Assembly (NCBI RefSeq): GCF_013409045.1 | Contig: NZ_JACCBT010000001.1 | Location: 7,356,669 to 7,420,668, forward strand | Direction of reading: 5' to 3' | Source: Actinomadura citrea | GTDB lineage: Bacteria > Actinomycetota > Actinomycetes > Streptosporangiales > Streptosporangiaceae | DNA length: 64,000 nt | Shown here: positions 49,706 through 58,200 of the stretch, one piece after another | Layout of the letters: each line of letters starts with the position of its first letter | Position numbering within the stretch: the stretch's first letter is position 1 | Position numbers and translations under genes: made by a program | Notes under the pieces: generated by a model | Databases searched by the model: none | Told to the model about the DNA's origin: nothing | The model's input: the letters and a program-made list of their open reading frames with translations, nothing else

Positions 49706-50206
49706 TCAGCGGCGGGTGGCCGCCAGCACGGTGAGAATCGGCACCACCCGTTCGCCGGGGACGCTGTAGCGCCCGCGCCCGGTGGTGCGCAGCCACCCGG
49801 CCGCGACCAGCTGGCGAAGATGGTGGTAGAGCTGCCCGGTCGTGCCGAGGCTCTCGTGGGCGGCCAGCTCGGCGGCGGTGCGCGCGCCCTGCAGGATCTC
49901 CCGGAGCAGCAGCAGCCGGACGGGGTGTGCGAGCGCCGACAGCGTCTCGGCGTTCTGCGACCAGTCGTCCGCCAGCAGGTCGCCGGTCGGGTGCCCCTGC
50001 TGCCATTCGTAGTGCTCCCCGGACGGGAGCGTCACCGAGCCGGTGAACAGCACCGCGCCGGGCTCGGCGACCCGCTCCTTCAGGGCGTCCAGGGCCCAGA
50101 ACGTGCCGGCCGGTTCCGGGCGTCCGGCGCCGGGCGGGGTCCCTTCGAGCGCGGTCACGCGCTCCTCCAGGCGCGCGACGCGTTCCGCCAGCGTCTCCTC
50201 TGTCAC
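49706..50206 (-). CDS. ArsR-family winged-helix regulator
   Basis: 166 aa, GTG start. An N-terminal coiled-coil-like stretch (LAERVARLEERVTALEG) precedes the HTH domain: LSALAHPVRLLLLREILQGARTAAELAAHESLGTTGQLYHHLRQLVAAGWL. No metal-site Cys are present, so it is not a metal sensor of the usual type. It likely controls the M23 gene and itself through TACGTA repeats just upstream. Confidence 0.88.
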   Translation of the reverse strand: MTEETLAERVARLEERVTALEGTPPGAGRPEPAGTFWALDALKERVAEPGAVLFTGSVTLPSGEHYEWQQGHPTGDLLADDWSQNAETLSALAHPVRLLLLREILQGARTAAELAAHESLGTTGQLYHHLRQLVAAGWLRTTGRGRYSVPGERVVPILTVLAATRR

Positions 50207-50217
50207 CGCTTCACTAT

Positions 50218-50231
50218 TACGTAAGTACGTA
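50218..50231. promoter_or_regulatory. Tandem TACGTA repeat before the ArsR gene
   Basis: TACGTA-AG-TACGTA occupies 50218-50231 between the lipase end and the ArsR start, only 12 bp before the latter. Each half is self-complementary. It is a candidate autoregulatory operator. Confidence 0.5.
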
Positions 50232-50251
50232 GATTCGACAAATCACGCGGC

Positions 50252-51262
50252 TCAGTCGGTCGCCGGGCGCGCGAGGGGACGGGACGTGCGGTGGCGCGCC
50301 AGGTAGGCGCGGTGGTCCCAGTCGTCCAGGAAGCGGGCCGCGGCCTCGCGACCGGCCGCATAGAGACGGTCGCGGGTGGCGGCGTCGAGGTCGAAGTCGG
50401 TGGCGAGGACGCCGCCGGTGTGGGCGAACATCGTGCGGGCCACGATGGCCGGCTCGTCCATCTGCACCCTGTCGTGCGCCTCCGCCATCGTCGTCACTAG
50501 TGCGCGGCCGTAGCCGGCGGGGCCGCGGACGGAGCGCCACTGCGGGAAGACGCCGCCGGGCAGGGGACGGGCCGACAGCTTCACGCCGAACGTCGGCCAG
50601 CGGGGCTCGCGGTCCTCCCGGTCGAAGATGGTGATCGGGTAGTTGGAGAGCATTCCGCCGTCCACCTGGACGCATGCGCGACCGTCGATCCGGCGGACGC
50701 GGCGCGGCCGGAAGAACACCGGGATGGACGCCGAGGCGCGCACCGCGTCCGCGACGGGCTGCTCGTCGGGGTCCAGTCCGTACCGCTCGTAGTCCCACGG
50801 CAGGCGGACCATTCGCCCGCTGCTGATGTCGGAGACCACGACGACGAGTTTGTAGGCGTGCCGCGGCGGGAGCGCCGAATCGGGGTCGTGCATTTTCAAC
50901 TGCCCGAACGTCTCGACGCCGCATTCCTTCAGGCGCGCCGAGATCCACCCGTGCAGGGCGTCGCCCTTGTGCAGTCCGAGAGTGGTGAGCAGGGACAGGC
51001 CCCGGACGACGGCGAAGCGCGAGCCGTCCTGGAACGACCGGTAGTCGAGCCCGCGCATCAACTCGACCATCTCCGGGACCGGCATCCCGGCCGCCAGCAG
51101 CGCTCCGACGATCGCGCCGGCGGACGTCCCGGCGACGCGGGCCGGCGCGCCGAGCCGGTACCCCCGCGCCTGCGTCTCGGCGATCGCGCCGACCAGCGCG
51201 ATGCCCTTCACGCCGCCGCCCTCCAGCACGAGGTCGGCGCGCGGCACTGCCGAAGAGTCCAT
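50252..51262 (-). CDS. Patatin-like phospholipase
   Basis: 336 aa from ATG 51262, after GGGAAGGGAG; the frame extends to ATG 51328 without support. The oxyanion motif LEGGGVKGIALVGAI, the serine elbow GTSAGAIVGAL (GxSxG) and the DGG motif VDGGMLSNYP with catalytic Asp are all intact. These enzymes release fatty acids from lipids in the cytoplasm or are secreted toxins; no export signal is seen. Confidence 0.92.
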   Translation of the reverse strand: MDSSAVPRADLVLEGGGVKGIALVGAIAETQARGYRLGAPARVAGTSAGAIVGALLAAGMPVPEMVELMRGLDYRSFQDGSRFAVVRGLSLLTTLGLHKGDALHGWISARLKECGVETFGQLKMHDPDSALPPRHAYKLVVVVSDISSGRMVRLPWDYERYGLDPDEQPVADAVRASASIPVFFRPRRVRRIDGRACVQVDGGMLSNYPITIFDREDREPRWPTFGVKLSARPLPGGVFPQWRSVRGPAGYGRALVTTMAEAHDRVQMDEPAIVARTMFAHTGGVLATDFDLDAATRDRLYAAGREAAARFLDDWDHRAYLARHRTSRPLARPATD

Positions 51263-51510
51263 CGATCTCCCTTCCCCGCGGCGCCCCACGGCACCACGGA
51301 TCACTTTTCGGTTGAAAACAGAAATCACTCGTCTAATGAATGAATCCGTTTCGTCGCTCTCTTATGAGATGCCCTATCGATCGATCTTTCATTGGTCCGC
51401 GGCGGGTATTTTTACGCACCCTTTTCTGACCGTCGCGGCGGCGACGCGGACGCGATGCCCATCAGCGACCGGCCGCGCGGGGAGGGTGGGACCGGACCAC
51501 GGCTGAGGCA

Positions 51511-51524
51511 TCGAAACATTTCGA
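51511..51524. promoter_or_regulatory. Operator 1 of the xylanase gene
   Basis: TCGAAA-CA-TTTCGA is a perfect palindrome about 65 bp before the -10 element spacing region. Its arms are identical to those of operator 2. CGAAA/TTTCG repeats have been reported before streptomycete xylanase genes as repressor sites. Confidence 0.65.
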
Positions 51525-51588
51525 AGGACGGTTCCGCGGTAGGGCACACCCTGTGCATGCCTGCCCTTTGAAAACAGGAAACAACCGG

Positions 51589-51617
51589 TTGACGCCCGGG
51601 ACCCCCGGGGTTACTTT
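51589..51617 (+). promoter_or_regulatory. Xylanase promoter
   Basis: TTGACG (51589-51594)-17 bp-TACTTT (51612-51617) resembles a housekeeping promoter and lies 75 bp before the start codon, just ahead of operator 2. Confidence 0.6.
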
Positions 51618-51638
51618 CCTGTCGGTTGTCGAAAAGTA

Positions 51639-51652
51639 TCGAAACTTTTCGA
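51639..51652. promoter_or_regulatory. Operator 2 of the xylanase gene
   Basis: TCGAAA-CT-TTTCGA, the same arms as operator 1, placed 22 bp behind the -10 element where bound repressor would block elongation. An additional half-site TCGAAAA begins at 51629. Confidence 0.7.
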
Positions 51653-51691
51653 AGCCCCTCATCCTCCCACCCCTGCAAGGAGAACGAGACC

Positions 51692-53077
51692 ATGAGGAGA
51701 GCATTCATCGCGCTGCTCAGCGCGGGCGCACTGCTCCTGGCGGCGCCGGTGGCCGTCGCGCCTCCCGCCCTGGCCACGATCAAGGAGGCCGCCCCGGGCA
51801 CGCTCAAGGAGGCCGCCGCCGCCAAGGGCCGGGTCTTCGGCACCGCCGCCGCCCAGGCCCACCTGGGCGAATCGGCGTACGCCTCCACGCTCGACCGCGA
51901 GTTCAACCAGCTCACGCCCGAGAACGAGATGAAGTGGGACACCACCGAGCCGTCCAGGAACTCGTTCAACTTCGGCGCCGCCGACCAGATCGTCGGCCAC
52001 GCCCAGGCCCAGGGCATGAAGATCCGCGGGCACACCCTCGTGTGGCACAACCAGCTGCCGGGCTGGGCCGGCGGCATCTCGTCCCGGGACGACCTGCTGA
52101 GCGCCATGCGCAACCACATCGCGAAGGAGGCCGGCCACTTCGCGGGCAAGATCGCCTACTGGGACGTGGTCAACGAGGCGTTCCAGGACGGTTCCGGCGC
52201 GCGGCGCGACTCGGTGTTCCAGCGCGTCATGGGCGACGGCTACATCGAGGAGGCGTTCCGGGCGGCGCGCACGGCGGACCCCGCCGCCAAGCTCTGCTAC
52301 AACGACTACAACATCGACGGCCAGAACGCGAAGAGCAATGCGGTCTACGCCATGGTCAAGGACTTCAGGGCGCGCGGCGTCCCGATCGACTGCGTGGGAC
52401 TGCAGGCGCACCTGACGCTGGGGAACGTCCCGTCCGACATGCAGGCCAACATGCAGCGCTTCGCCGACCTGGGCGTGGACGTCCACATCACCGAGCTGGA
52501 CATCCGCATGTCCACGCCCGCCGACGGCTCCAAGCTCGCCACCCAGGCGAACGACTACAGGAAGGTCGTCTCCGCGTGCCTCGCCGTGTCGCGCTGCACC
52601 GTCATCACCGTCTGGGGCATCACCGACAAGTACTCGTGGATTCCCGACGTGTTCCCCGGTGAGGGCGCCGCGCTGCTGTTCGACGACAACTACGGCAAGA
52701 AGCCCGCTTACAACGCGTCCCTCGAAGCCCTGGGCGGCACGGACCCGGGCGACCCCGGCGACCCGGGCGACCCCGGCGCCGTCACCTGCTCCTACACCCG
52801 CACCGCGCAGTGGGACACGGGCTTCAACGGCCAGGTGACCATCAAGGCGGGCTCCAGTCGGGTCAGCTCGTGGACGGCCGTTCTGACGATGGGCTCGGGC
52901 CAGCAGATCAGCGGCCTGTGGAACGGAACCCCGAGCACGAGCGGCAACGTCGTCACGGTGAAGCCGGTCGGCTGGAACGCCGACCTCGCGCCGGGCGCGT
53001 CCGCCTCGTTCGGGTTCACCGTCAACGCCCCGGGCGGCAACCAGGCGCCCCCGGCCCTCACCTGCAGCAGTCCCTGA
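51692..53077 (+). CDS. Secreted GH10 endo-1,4-beta-xylanase with CBM2
   Basis: 461 aa from ATG 51692 nine bases after AAGGAG. Signal peptide 1-28 (FIALLSAGALLLAAPVAVA...ALA). The GH10 barrel has the acid/base Glu162 in WDVVNEAF and the nucleophile Glu268 in HITELDIRM, plus HTLVWHNQLPGW. A Gly-Asp-Pro repeat linker (about 349-362) joins a C-terminal CBM2 cellulose-binding domain with ISGLWNGTPSTSG and two flanking Cys. It degrades plant xylan outside the cell. Regulated by the two palindromes upstream; no repressor gene is adjacent. Confidence 0.95.
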   Translation: MRRAFIALLSAGALLLAAPVAVAPPALATIKEAAPGTLKEAAAAKGRVFGTAAAQAHLGESAYASTLDREFNQLTPENEMKWDTTEPSRNSFNFGAADQIVGHAQAQGMKIRGHTLVWHNQLPGWAGGISSRDDLLSAMRNHIAKEAGHFAGKIAYWDVVNEAFQDGSGARRDSVFQRVMGDGYIEEAFRAARTADPAAKLCYNDYNIDGQNAKSNAVYAMVKDFRARGVPIDCVGLQAHLTLGNVPSDMQANMQRFADLGVDVHITELDIRMSTPADGSKLATQANDYRKVVSACLAVSRCTVITVWGITDKYSWIPDVFPGEGAALLFDDNYGKKPAYNASLEALGGTDPGDPGDPGDPGAVTCSYTRTAQWDTGFNGQVTIKAGSSRVSSWTAVLTMGSGQQISGLWNGTPSTSGNVVTVKPVGWNADLAPGASASFGFTVNAPGGNQAPPALTCSSP

Positions 53078-53098
53078 CGCCCGCTCTGTAAGACCGTC

Positions 53099-53137
53099 GT
53101 CCGGCACGGCGCCGGCTCCCGTGCCGCCGTGCCGGAC
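53099..53137 (+). terminator. Terminator of the xylanase gene
   Basis: GTCCGGCACGG (53099-53109) is fully complementary to CCGTGCCGGAC (53127-53137), 22 bp after the xylanase stop. The stem is GC-only apart from two pairs. Confidence 0.75.
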
Positions 53138-53343
53138 GGCTCACGCGGCCGTTCTCCCGCCGCGCCCCGCCGGAGCGTTCGCGGACGCCCTCACCCCCAT
53201 CCGGACGATAGGAAAGTCGTTGTCACCCTCACCGAACAGCTCCGCCAAATAAACCTCGCAAATACTCTCAAGACCGAATCTTTCCGGCGTTCGAATGCGG
53301 GAAAAGCCGTGCGAGCGGTGCCGCGTCCGGCCAGGATGCGGGC

Positions 53344-54300
53344 ATGACCTTCCCGCTGATGCACGGGTACGATCACATCAACGTGGTGGCCCGGCTCGAT
53401 CCGGTCGCGGACGTCCGAGATCGGGAACTCGGTGAGCGGATTCAGGGATATCCAAAGCTCTTTCCCGCGGGATCCCCCGAGTTCGGTTACGCAGTGCAAT
53501 TCGGGAAAGAATGGCGGATCGGGTCGCTGGGCGCGGACGGCCCGGCCACCGCCCGCTACAACCTCGCGATCGACCTCCGCACCTCCGCCGCGCAGGAGAC
53601 CGATCCCCCGACCGTCCGGGCGATGCTCGCGGCGGCCGCGCGGCTCGACCCAGAGGAGGGCGAGCAGCTCGCCAAGGACGAGTGGGAGATCGGCGACCGC
53701 CGCTACCGCGTCGTCCGGGTGGAGAAGTTCATCCTGCTCGGCGACCGGGTGATGGAGCCGCCCCGGTCCACCGACGCCGACCTCACCGCCGACGGCCTGC
53801 TGCGCGACCACCTGCTCGACCCGCCGGCGCCGTGCGGCCCGTGGGAGGCGCAGCTCCGGCTGAACCTCGTCGGACGGCTGCCGGTCGCCGGCACCGTCCC
53901 GGACATGATCCGCACGGAGGCGCGGCACGCGATCCGCACGCACCCCGGCGTCGTGCTGCTCCCGCCCACCTTCATCGCGGTGGAGGTCGACGGCGCGGCC
54001 TGGGCCCCGCTCACCGGCGGCGACGACCCGGAGGAGGCCCGCGACCGGCTGGCGCGCCACTTCACCGACCTGATGCCGAGGCTCCGCGAGTTCCAGGGCG
54101 ACCCCCCGTCGGACGCCGAGCTCGCCGAGTGGACCGCGATCGCCGACGGCATCCGGGCGACGTCGGGCCACCTGTTCAGCGTCCGGGGCCGCGAGTTCCG
54201 CACGGTCCGCGTCTGCCGCATGCTCCGCCTCGGCCGCGACGGCCCCGAGGCCCCCCGCCCGTCCGACCAGGACCACTACGGCCTCCCCACCTTCGGCTGA
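53344..54300 (+). CDS. DUF5954-like protein of unknown function
   Basis: 318 aa, ATG start; the ribosome binding site is weak. Recurring features are MHGYDHINVVARLDPVADV, a WEIGDRRYRVVRVEKFI block and its near-copy REFRTVRVCRMLRLG, and the end PSDQDHYGLPTFG. These resemble the DUF5954 family common in streptomycetes. No signal peptide, membrane segment or catalytic motif is visible; assignment to the DUF is from memory and tentative. Confidence 0.7.
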   Translation: MTFPLMHGYDHINVVARLDPVADVRDRELGERIQGYPKLFPAGSPEFGYAVQFGKEWRIGSLGADGPATARYNLAIDLRTSAAQETDPPTVRAMLAAAARLDPEEGEQLAKDEWEIGDRRYRVVRVEKFILLGDRVMEPPRSTDADLTADGLLRDHLLDPPAPCGPWEAQLRLNLVGRLPVAGTVPDMIRTEARHAIRTHPGVVLLPPTFIAVEVDGAAWAPLTGGDDPEEARDRLARHFTDLMPRLREFQGDPPSDAELAEWTAIADGIRATSGHLFSVRGREFRTVRVCRMLRLGRDGPEAPRPSDQDHYGLPTFG

Positions 54301-54416
54301 CCGCCCGCCCGGTGCGTGTCGCGTGATCTTCCGCGGGTGTCAATCTCCGGCTCCTTTGTCCTTCATCCGCCGCGCGTCATGATCAAAAAGCAGGGGAGCC
54401 GATGGAAGGTGGGCGG

Positions 54417-55706
54417 ATGAGCAGCAGGTGGGCGGCCGTGGGAGCGGCGGCGATCGTGGTGGTCGGGGTCGGATGGGGTCCCGCGCGGGCGCAGGCGCCG
54501 CCGGGCGGCGACGGGGCGGGGTCGGGTGAGCGGGCGGACGCGGCGGGGGCGCGGGCCCGGGTCTCGGCCGAGGTCGGGGACGTGCGGTTCACCTCCTCGG
54601 AGAAGCTCGCGTCCGGCGCGACGTTCCGGAGGTTCGAGACGTCCGGGGCCGGCGGCCGGGTCGCCGGGGATCTGGTGGGCGTCGACCTGCGCAGAGCCGG
54701 GGTCGGCCTCCTGCGGCCGCCCGTGGTCGCCGCGCGGCGCACGGTGTCGGCGATGGCGGACGCGCAGCACGCCGTGGCGGGCGTGAACGGCGACTTCTTC
54801 AACATCAGCGAGACCCATTCCGGGGTGCTGCCCACGGGGTCGTCGTCCGGGCCGGAGGTGGACGGCGGCCGCCCGCTCAAGGGGGCCGTCCCGGACGGGC
54901 AGCGGTTCGGCCCCCCGCTGCCGCCCGGCACGTCCGCCGAGGACGTCATCGGGGTCGGCGCCGACCGGCGGGGGCACATGGCGCGCCTGCGCCTGACCGG
55001 GACTGTCCGCTCCGGCAAGACGTCCATCGCTCTGCGCGGCCTCAACCAGTACGCGCTCCCGGTCGGCGGCGTCGGGGCGTTCGGCCCCGCTTGGGGGGAG
55101 GTTTCCCGGCAGCGCGCCGTATGCGGGACGGACAAGGTGCGCAACGACCCGTGCAGCACGAACACCGCCGAGGTGACCGTGCGCCGGGGCGTGGTGACGG
55201 GCGTCTCCGGCACGGTGGGCGGCGGCGCGATCCCGTCCGGCACGACCGTGCTGGTCGGGAGGGAGAAGGGCGCCGAGGCGCTGCGCCGCCTCAAGCCCGG
55301 CGACCGGGTGCGGGTCTCCTACCGCTTCACCGGGCCGGTCCGCTTCCGGTTCGCCGTCGGCGGGTTCCCGATCCTGCGGAACGGCAGGCCGCTGGACGGC
55401 CTGAGCGCCACCGGCCCGGCGCCGCGCACGGCCGCCGGGGTGAGCCGCGACGGCCGCCGCTTCTACCTCGTGGTGGTGGACGGAAGGTCCGAGCAGAGCG
55501 GCGGGGTGACCGTCGCCGAGCTGGCGTCCCTGCTGGACAAGGCGGGTGCCGACGACGCCGTGAACCTCGACGGCGGCGGTTCGTCGACGTTCGTCGCGCG
55601 ATCCCCCGGCGAGCCCTCGGTGACCGTCCGCAACGCCCCCTCGGACGGATCAGAACGCGCGGTCGCCAACGGCATCGGCGTCTTCACACCGGGCGCCCGG
55701 CACTGA
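54417..55706 (+). CDS. Secreted phosphodiester glycosidase-family (NAGPA domain) protein
   Basis: 429 aa from ATG 54417 (GGAAGG upstream); ATG 54402 after GGGGAG is equally possible. N-terminal signal peptide ends near ARAQA. The NAGPA/PF09992 marks are VNGDFFNI, the ADDAVNLDGGGSSTFVAR core (about 379) and the ANGIGVF end. The human founder removes GlcNAc caps from phosphodiesters; bacterial copies probably act on cell-wall or exopolysaccharide glycans. Inference only for substrate. Confidence 0.88.
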   Translation: MSSRWAAVGAAAIVVVGVGWGPARAQAPPGGDGAGSGERADAAGARARVSAEVGDVRFTSSEKLASGATFRRFETSGAGGRVAGDLVGVDLRRAGVGLLRPPVVAARRTVSAMADAQHAVAGVNGDFFNISETHSGVLPTGSSSGPEVDGGRPLKGAVPDGQRFGPPLPPGTSAEDVIGVGADRRGHMARLRLTGTVRSGKTSIALRGLNQYALPVGGVGAFGPAWGEVSRQRAVCGTDKVRNDPCSTNTAEVTVRRGVVTGVSGTVGGGAIPSGTTVLVGREKGAEALRRLKPGDRVRVSYRFTGPVRFRFAVGGFPILRNGRPLDGLSATGPAPRTAAGVSRDGRRFYLVVVDGRSEQSGGVTVAELASLLDKAGADDAVNLDGGGSSTFVARSPGEPSVTVRNAPSDGSERAVANGIGVFTPGARH

Positions 55707-55814
55707 AAGGGCCCGCGGCCGCTCGCTGGAGGCACTGGCGTCGAGGACGAGGGACGGTGCCCCGCATCGCATGCCCCACCGATCACCCGTCGCGCACGAA
55801 CGCCTGGCCGGGGG

Positions 55815-56591
55815 CTAGGACGGCTTCTTGTCCTGGTGGCGCTTGTCGCGGACGTAGATGATGTTCGCCTTGCCGTCACCGGGGCTGCGGCGGTCCAGGA
55901 CGAACAGGGTCGTCGCGGCGATCAACTCGTTGAGCTTCACGTAGCCGTAGTTGCGGGAGTCGAACTCGGGGCGCTGCTTGGTGATGATGTGGCCGACGGA
56001 CGCGAGGGCGGCCCACCCGTCCTCGTCGGACGCCGCCTCCACGGCGTTGCGGAGAAGGTTGACGAGGGCGGCGTCCTTCTTCAGCTTGGCGGCCGGTGTC
56101 GGGGGCGCCGGCTTGAGCGTCACGGCGGTCGGGGTGGTCGAACTCTGGTCGTACAGCAGGTTCTCGATGTAGATGAACTTGTCGCACGCCGCCACGAAGG
56201 GCTTGGGCGTCTTGCGTTCACCGAACCCGTACACCGTGAGGCCCGACTCACGGATGCGCGCGGCCAGGCGGGTGAAGTCGCTGTCACTGGAGACGAGGCA
56301 GAACCCGTCGAAGCGGTCCGAGTACAGCAGGTCCATCGCGTCGATGACCATCGCCGCGTCGGTCGCGTTCTTGCCCTTGGTGTAGGCGAACTGCTGGATC
56401 GGCTGGATCGACTGGTCGAGCAGCTGCTCCTTCCAGCCCCGCAGGCTGGTGCCGGTCCAGTCGCCGTAGGCGCGCTTGACGTGCGCGGTCCCGTACTTCG
56501 CGACCTCGGCCAGCAGCGCCTCGACGATCGCGGGCTGCGCGTTGTCGGAGTCGATGAGCACCGCCAGCCTGGCAGTGTTCTCGCTGACCAT
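55815..56591 (-). CDS. NYN-domain RNase-like protein with OST-HTH/LOTUS domain
   Basis: 258 aa. The NYN (PIN-like) nuclease domain has the acidic residues in AVLIDSDNAQPA, GKNATDAAMVIDAMDLL and LVSSDSDFTRLAARIRE. The C-terminal 70 residues (GWAALASVGHIITKQRPEF...YGYVKLNELIAA) form an OST-HTH/LOTUS RNA-binding domain. The pair of domains is typical of the LabA/DUF88 family, presumed to cut or bind RNA. It stands alone. Confidence 0.9.
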   Translation of the reverse strand: MVSENTARLAVLIDSDNAQPAIVEALLAEVAKYGTAHVKRAYGDWTGTSLRGWKEQLLDQSIQPIQQFAYTKGKNATDAAMVIDAMDLLYSDRFDGFCLVSSDSDFTRLAARIRESGLTVYGFGERKTPKPFVAACDKFIYIENLLYDQSSTTPTAVTLKPAPPTPAAKLKKDAALVNLLRNAVEAASDEDGWAALASVGHIITKQRPEFDSRNYGYVKLNELIAATTLFVLDRRSPGDGKANIIYVRDKRHQDKKPS

Positions 56592-56853
56592 ACGCGCCCC
56601 CCGAAAGCCTCCGCCCCGCTCGCCCCGAGCGGGTTCACCATGTCAAAGGTCGTACACCCCTTGCCCGACCTGCGCCGGCAAGGCGACCCCGGCCTCATTA
56701 TCCAAGGCCGGGCCCCCACCCGCAGGAACCTTGCCGTCCCGCACCTCGCCGACCATGCGGTTGTTCCGTGGCCGGGGATGCCGAGGACGGCCTATCATCT
56801 CCGTCCCAAGGCCAGAAGCGGCTACTGGCCGTGCCACCCGGAGGAGGCCCGGC

Positions 56854-57294
56854 ATGACGGTCCAGCGGATGGACAACGTCCTCATCGTCGTCGAGGATCT
56901 TGAGGCCGTCATCGCGTTCTTCGTCGAACTGGGCCTGGAGCTCGAGGGCCAGGGGCCACTCGAATGGCGCGGGGCCGAGCGTGTCATCGGGCTCGACGAC
57001 GTCCGGCAGGACGTCGCCATGCTGCGGGTCCCGGACGGCCCCGGGCGAGTGGAGCTGGCGAGGTTCCACAGGCCGAAGGCCATCGCCCCCGAGCCGAAGG
57101 ACGCGCCGGCGAACACGCTCGGGCTTCGTCGCGTCATGTTCGCCGTCGACGACATCGAGGACGTCGTCGCCCGCCTGCGGGCCCGCGGCGCCGAACTCGT
57201 CGGCGAGATCGTGCAGTACGAGAACATCTACCGGCTCTGCTACGTCCGCGGCCCCGAGGGCATCGTCGTCGGACTCGCCGAGCAGCTGAGCTGA
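56854..57294 (+). CDS. VOC-superfamily (glyoxalase-like) protein
   Basis: 146 aa from ATG 56854 after GGAGGAGG. The paired beta-alpha-beta-beta-beta units read MDNVLIVVEDLEAVIAFFVELGLELEG and LRRVMFAVDDIEDVVARLRARGAELVGE, ending GPEGIVVGLAEQL. Metal ligands are not certain. The family ranges over dioxygenases, glyoxalases and resistance proteins; nothing here fixes the role. Confidence 0.88.
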   Translation: MTVQRMDNVLIVVEDLEAVIAFFVELGLELEGQGPLEWRGAERVIGLDDVRQDVAMLRVPDGPGRVELARFHRPKAIAPEPKDAPANTLGLRRVMFAVDDIEDVVARLRARGAELVGEIVQYENIYRLCYVRGPEGIVVGLAEQLS

Positions 57295-57361
57295 GAGCCG
57301 CCGACGCGGACCCGCACTCGGCGGGCTTGCTCCGCAGGTCCGGCCTGTAAGGTCGGCACGC

Positions 57362-57766
57362 ATGACAGCAGAAACACCGGCGCAGACCGTACAGCGTTTG
57401 TTCCCGCTGCTCGCCGAGGGGAAGAGCGCGGAGGCGGCGGCGTTGTTCGCCGACTCGGTGTCATTCTCGATCCCGCACCCGCCGGGCATTCCGTGGGTAC
57501 CGGAGGTCGACTCGGCGGACGGCATGCGGGCGTTCTTCGAGCTGCTTCAGACCCATGTGCAGGCCAAAGAACTCGACCTCCACCAGGTCGTCGCCGAGGG
57601 CGACGATGTCGTGCTCATCGGGCACATGGTCTCCGAGGTCAAGAAGACGGGCCGGGACATCGACACCGCGTTCGTCCTGCACACCACGGTCCGGGACGGG
57701 CGGATCACCCGCTACCACCTCTACGAGGACACCTACGCCGTCGCCAAGGCCTACTTCGGCGACTGA
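57362..57766 (+). CDS. SnoaL-like/NTF2-fold protein
   Basis: 134 aa. The cone-shaped NTF2 fold is suggested by PAQTVQRLFPLLAEGKSAEAAALFADSVSFSIP, the MRAFFELLQTHVQ helix and the end DGRITRYHLYEDTYAVAKAYF. Such proteins catalyse isomerisation or cyclisation, or only bind small ligands. It follows the VOC gene after 67 bp. Confidence 0.85.
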   Translation: MTAETPAQTVQRLFPLLAEGKSAEAAALFADSVSFSIPHPPGIPWVPEVDSADGMRAFFELLQTHVQAKELDLHQVVAEGDDVVLIGHMVSEVKKTGRDIDTAFVLHTTVRDGRITRYHLYEDTYAVAKAYFGD

Positions 57767-57797
57767 CCGTCCGGCCGGCTCGCGCGACCAGCTCCCG

Positions 57798-58056
57798 CGC
57801 GAGCCGGACGTGATCCTGGCCAGGGCCACCGCGACGCTCGGCTTCGACCGGCCGGTGGCCCTGCTCCTTCTCGAATTCCCGGTCGCCTGACCGACGGCGA
57901 GGCCCCGAAGGCATCCTCGCCCGCGCGATCGCCCGTGACGTCGAGGCGGGCGGTGTCGCCCACAACCTCCGCTCCCCCGAGCCGGCGCGCATCTTGCCGC
58001 CCATGCCGCCCTCCCAGACGAGGCCCGGGACGGTCGTCACGGCGGGCGGCCCATGA
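57798..58056 (+). pseudogene. Fragments of a PF04672-type SAM-dependent methyltransferase
   Basis: Two frames hold pieces resembling actinobacterial S-adenosylmethionine methyltransferases. The first (57798-57890) reads REPDVILARATATLGFDRPVALLLL and ends at a stop where the usual VLHF continues; the second, in another frame (57898-58056), reads EGILARAIARDVEAGGVAHN with an LRSPE segment and ends at TGA, resembling the family's C-terminal part. The start and middle are missing. It is a decayed copy. Confidence 0.4.
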
Positions 58057-58200
58057 GCCCCACGAACGAGGATTCCGCAGACGCGAAAGCGGCGGCGCCC
58101 CGAAGGTTCTCCGGCCGCCTGGATCTCACTGGGCGGGAGGGGGAGGCGGGGGTGGCGAGGGGCGGTTACTCTACCAAACAGTTGTTAGAAAGAGGGTCGC

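Larger units (their letters stand above)
51263..51691. other. Divergent region with xylanase control sites
   Basis: 429 bp between the lipase and xylanase genes. It holds the promoter and two operators listed separately. The remainder includes an AT-rich stretch near 51300-51420 that probably drives the lipase gene. No coding frame is supported. Confidence 0.5.
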
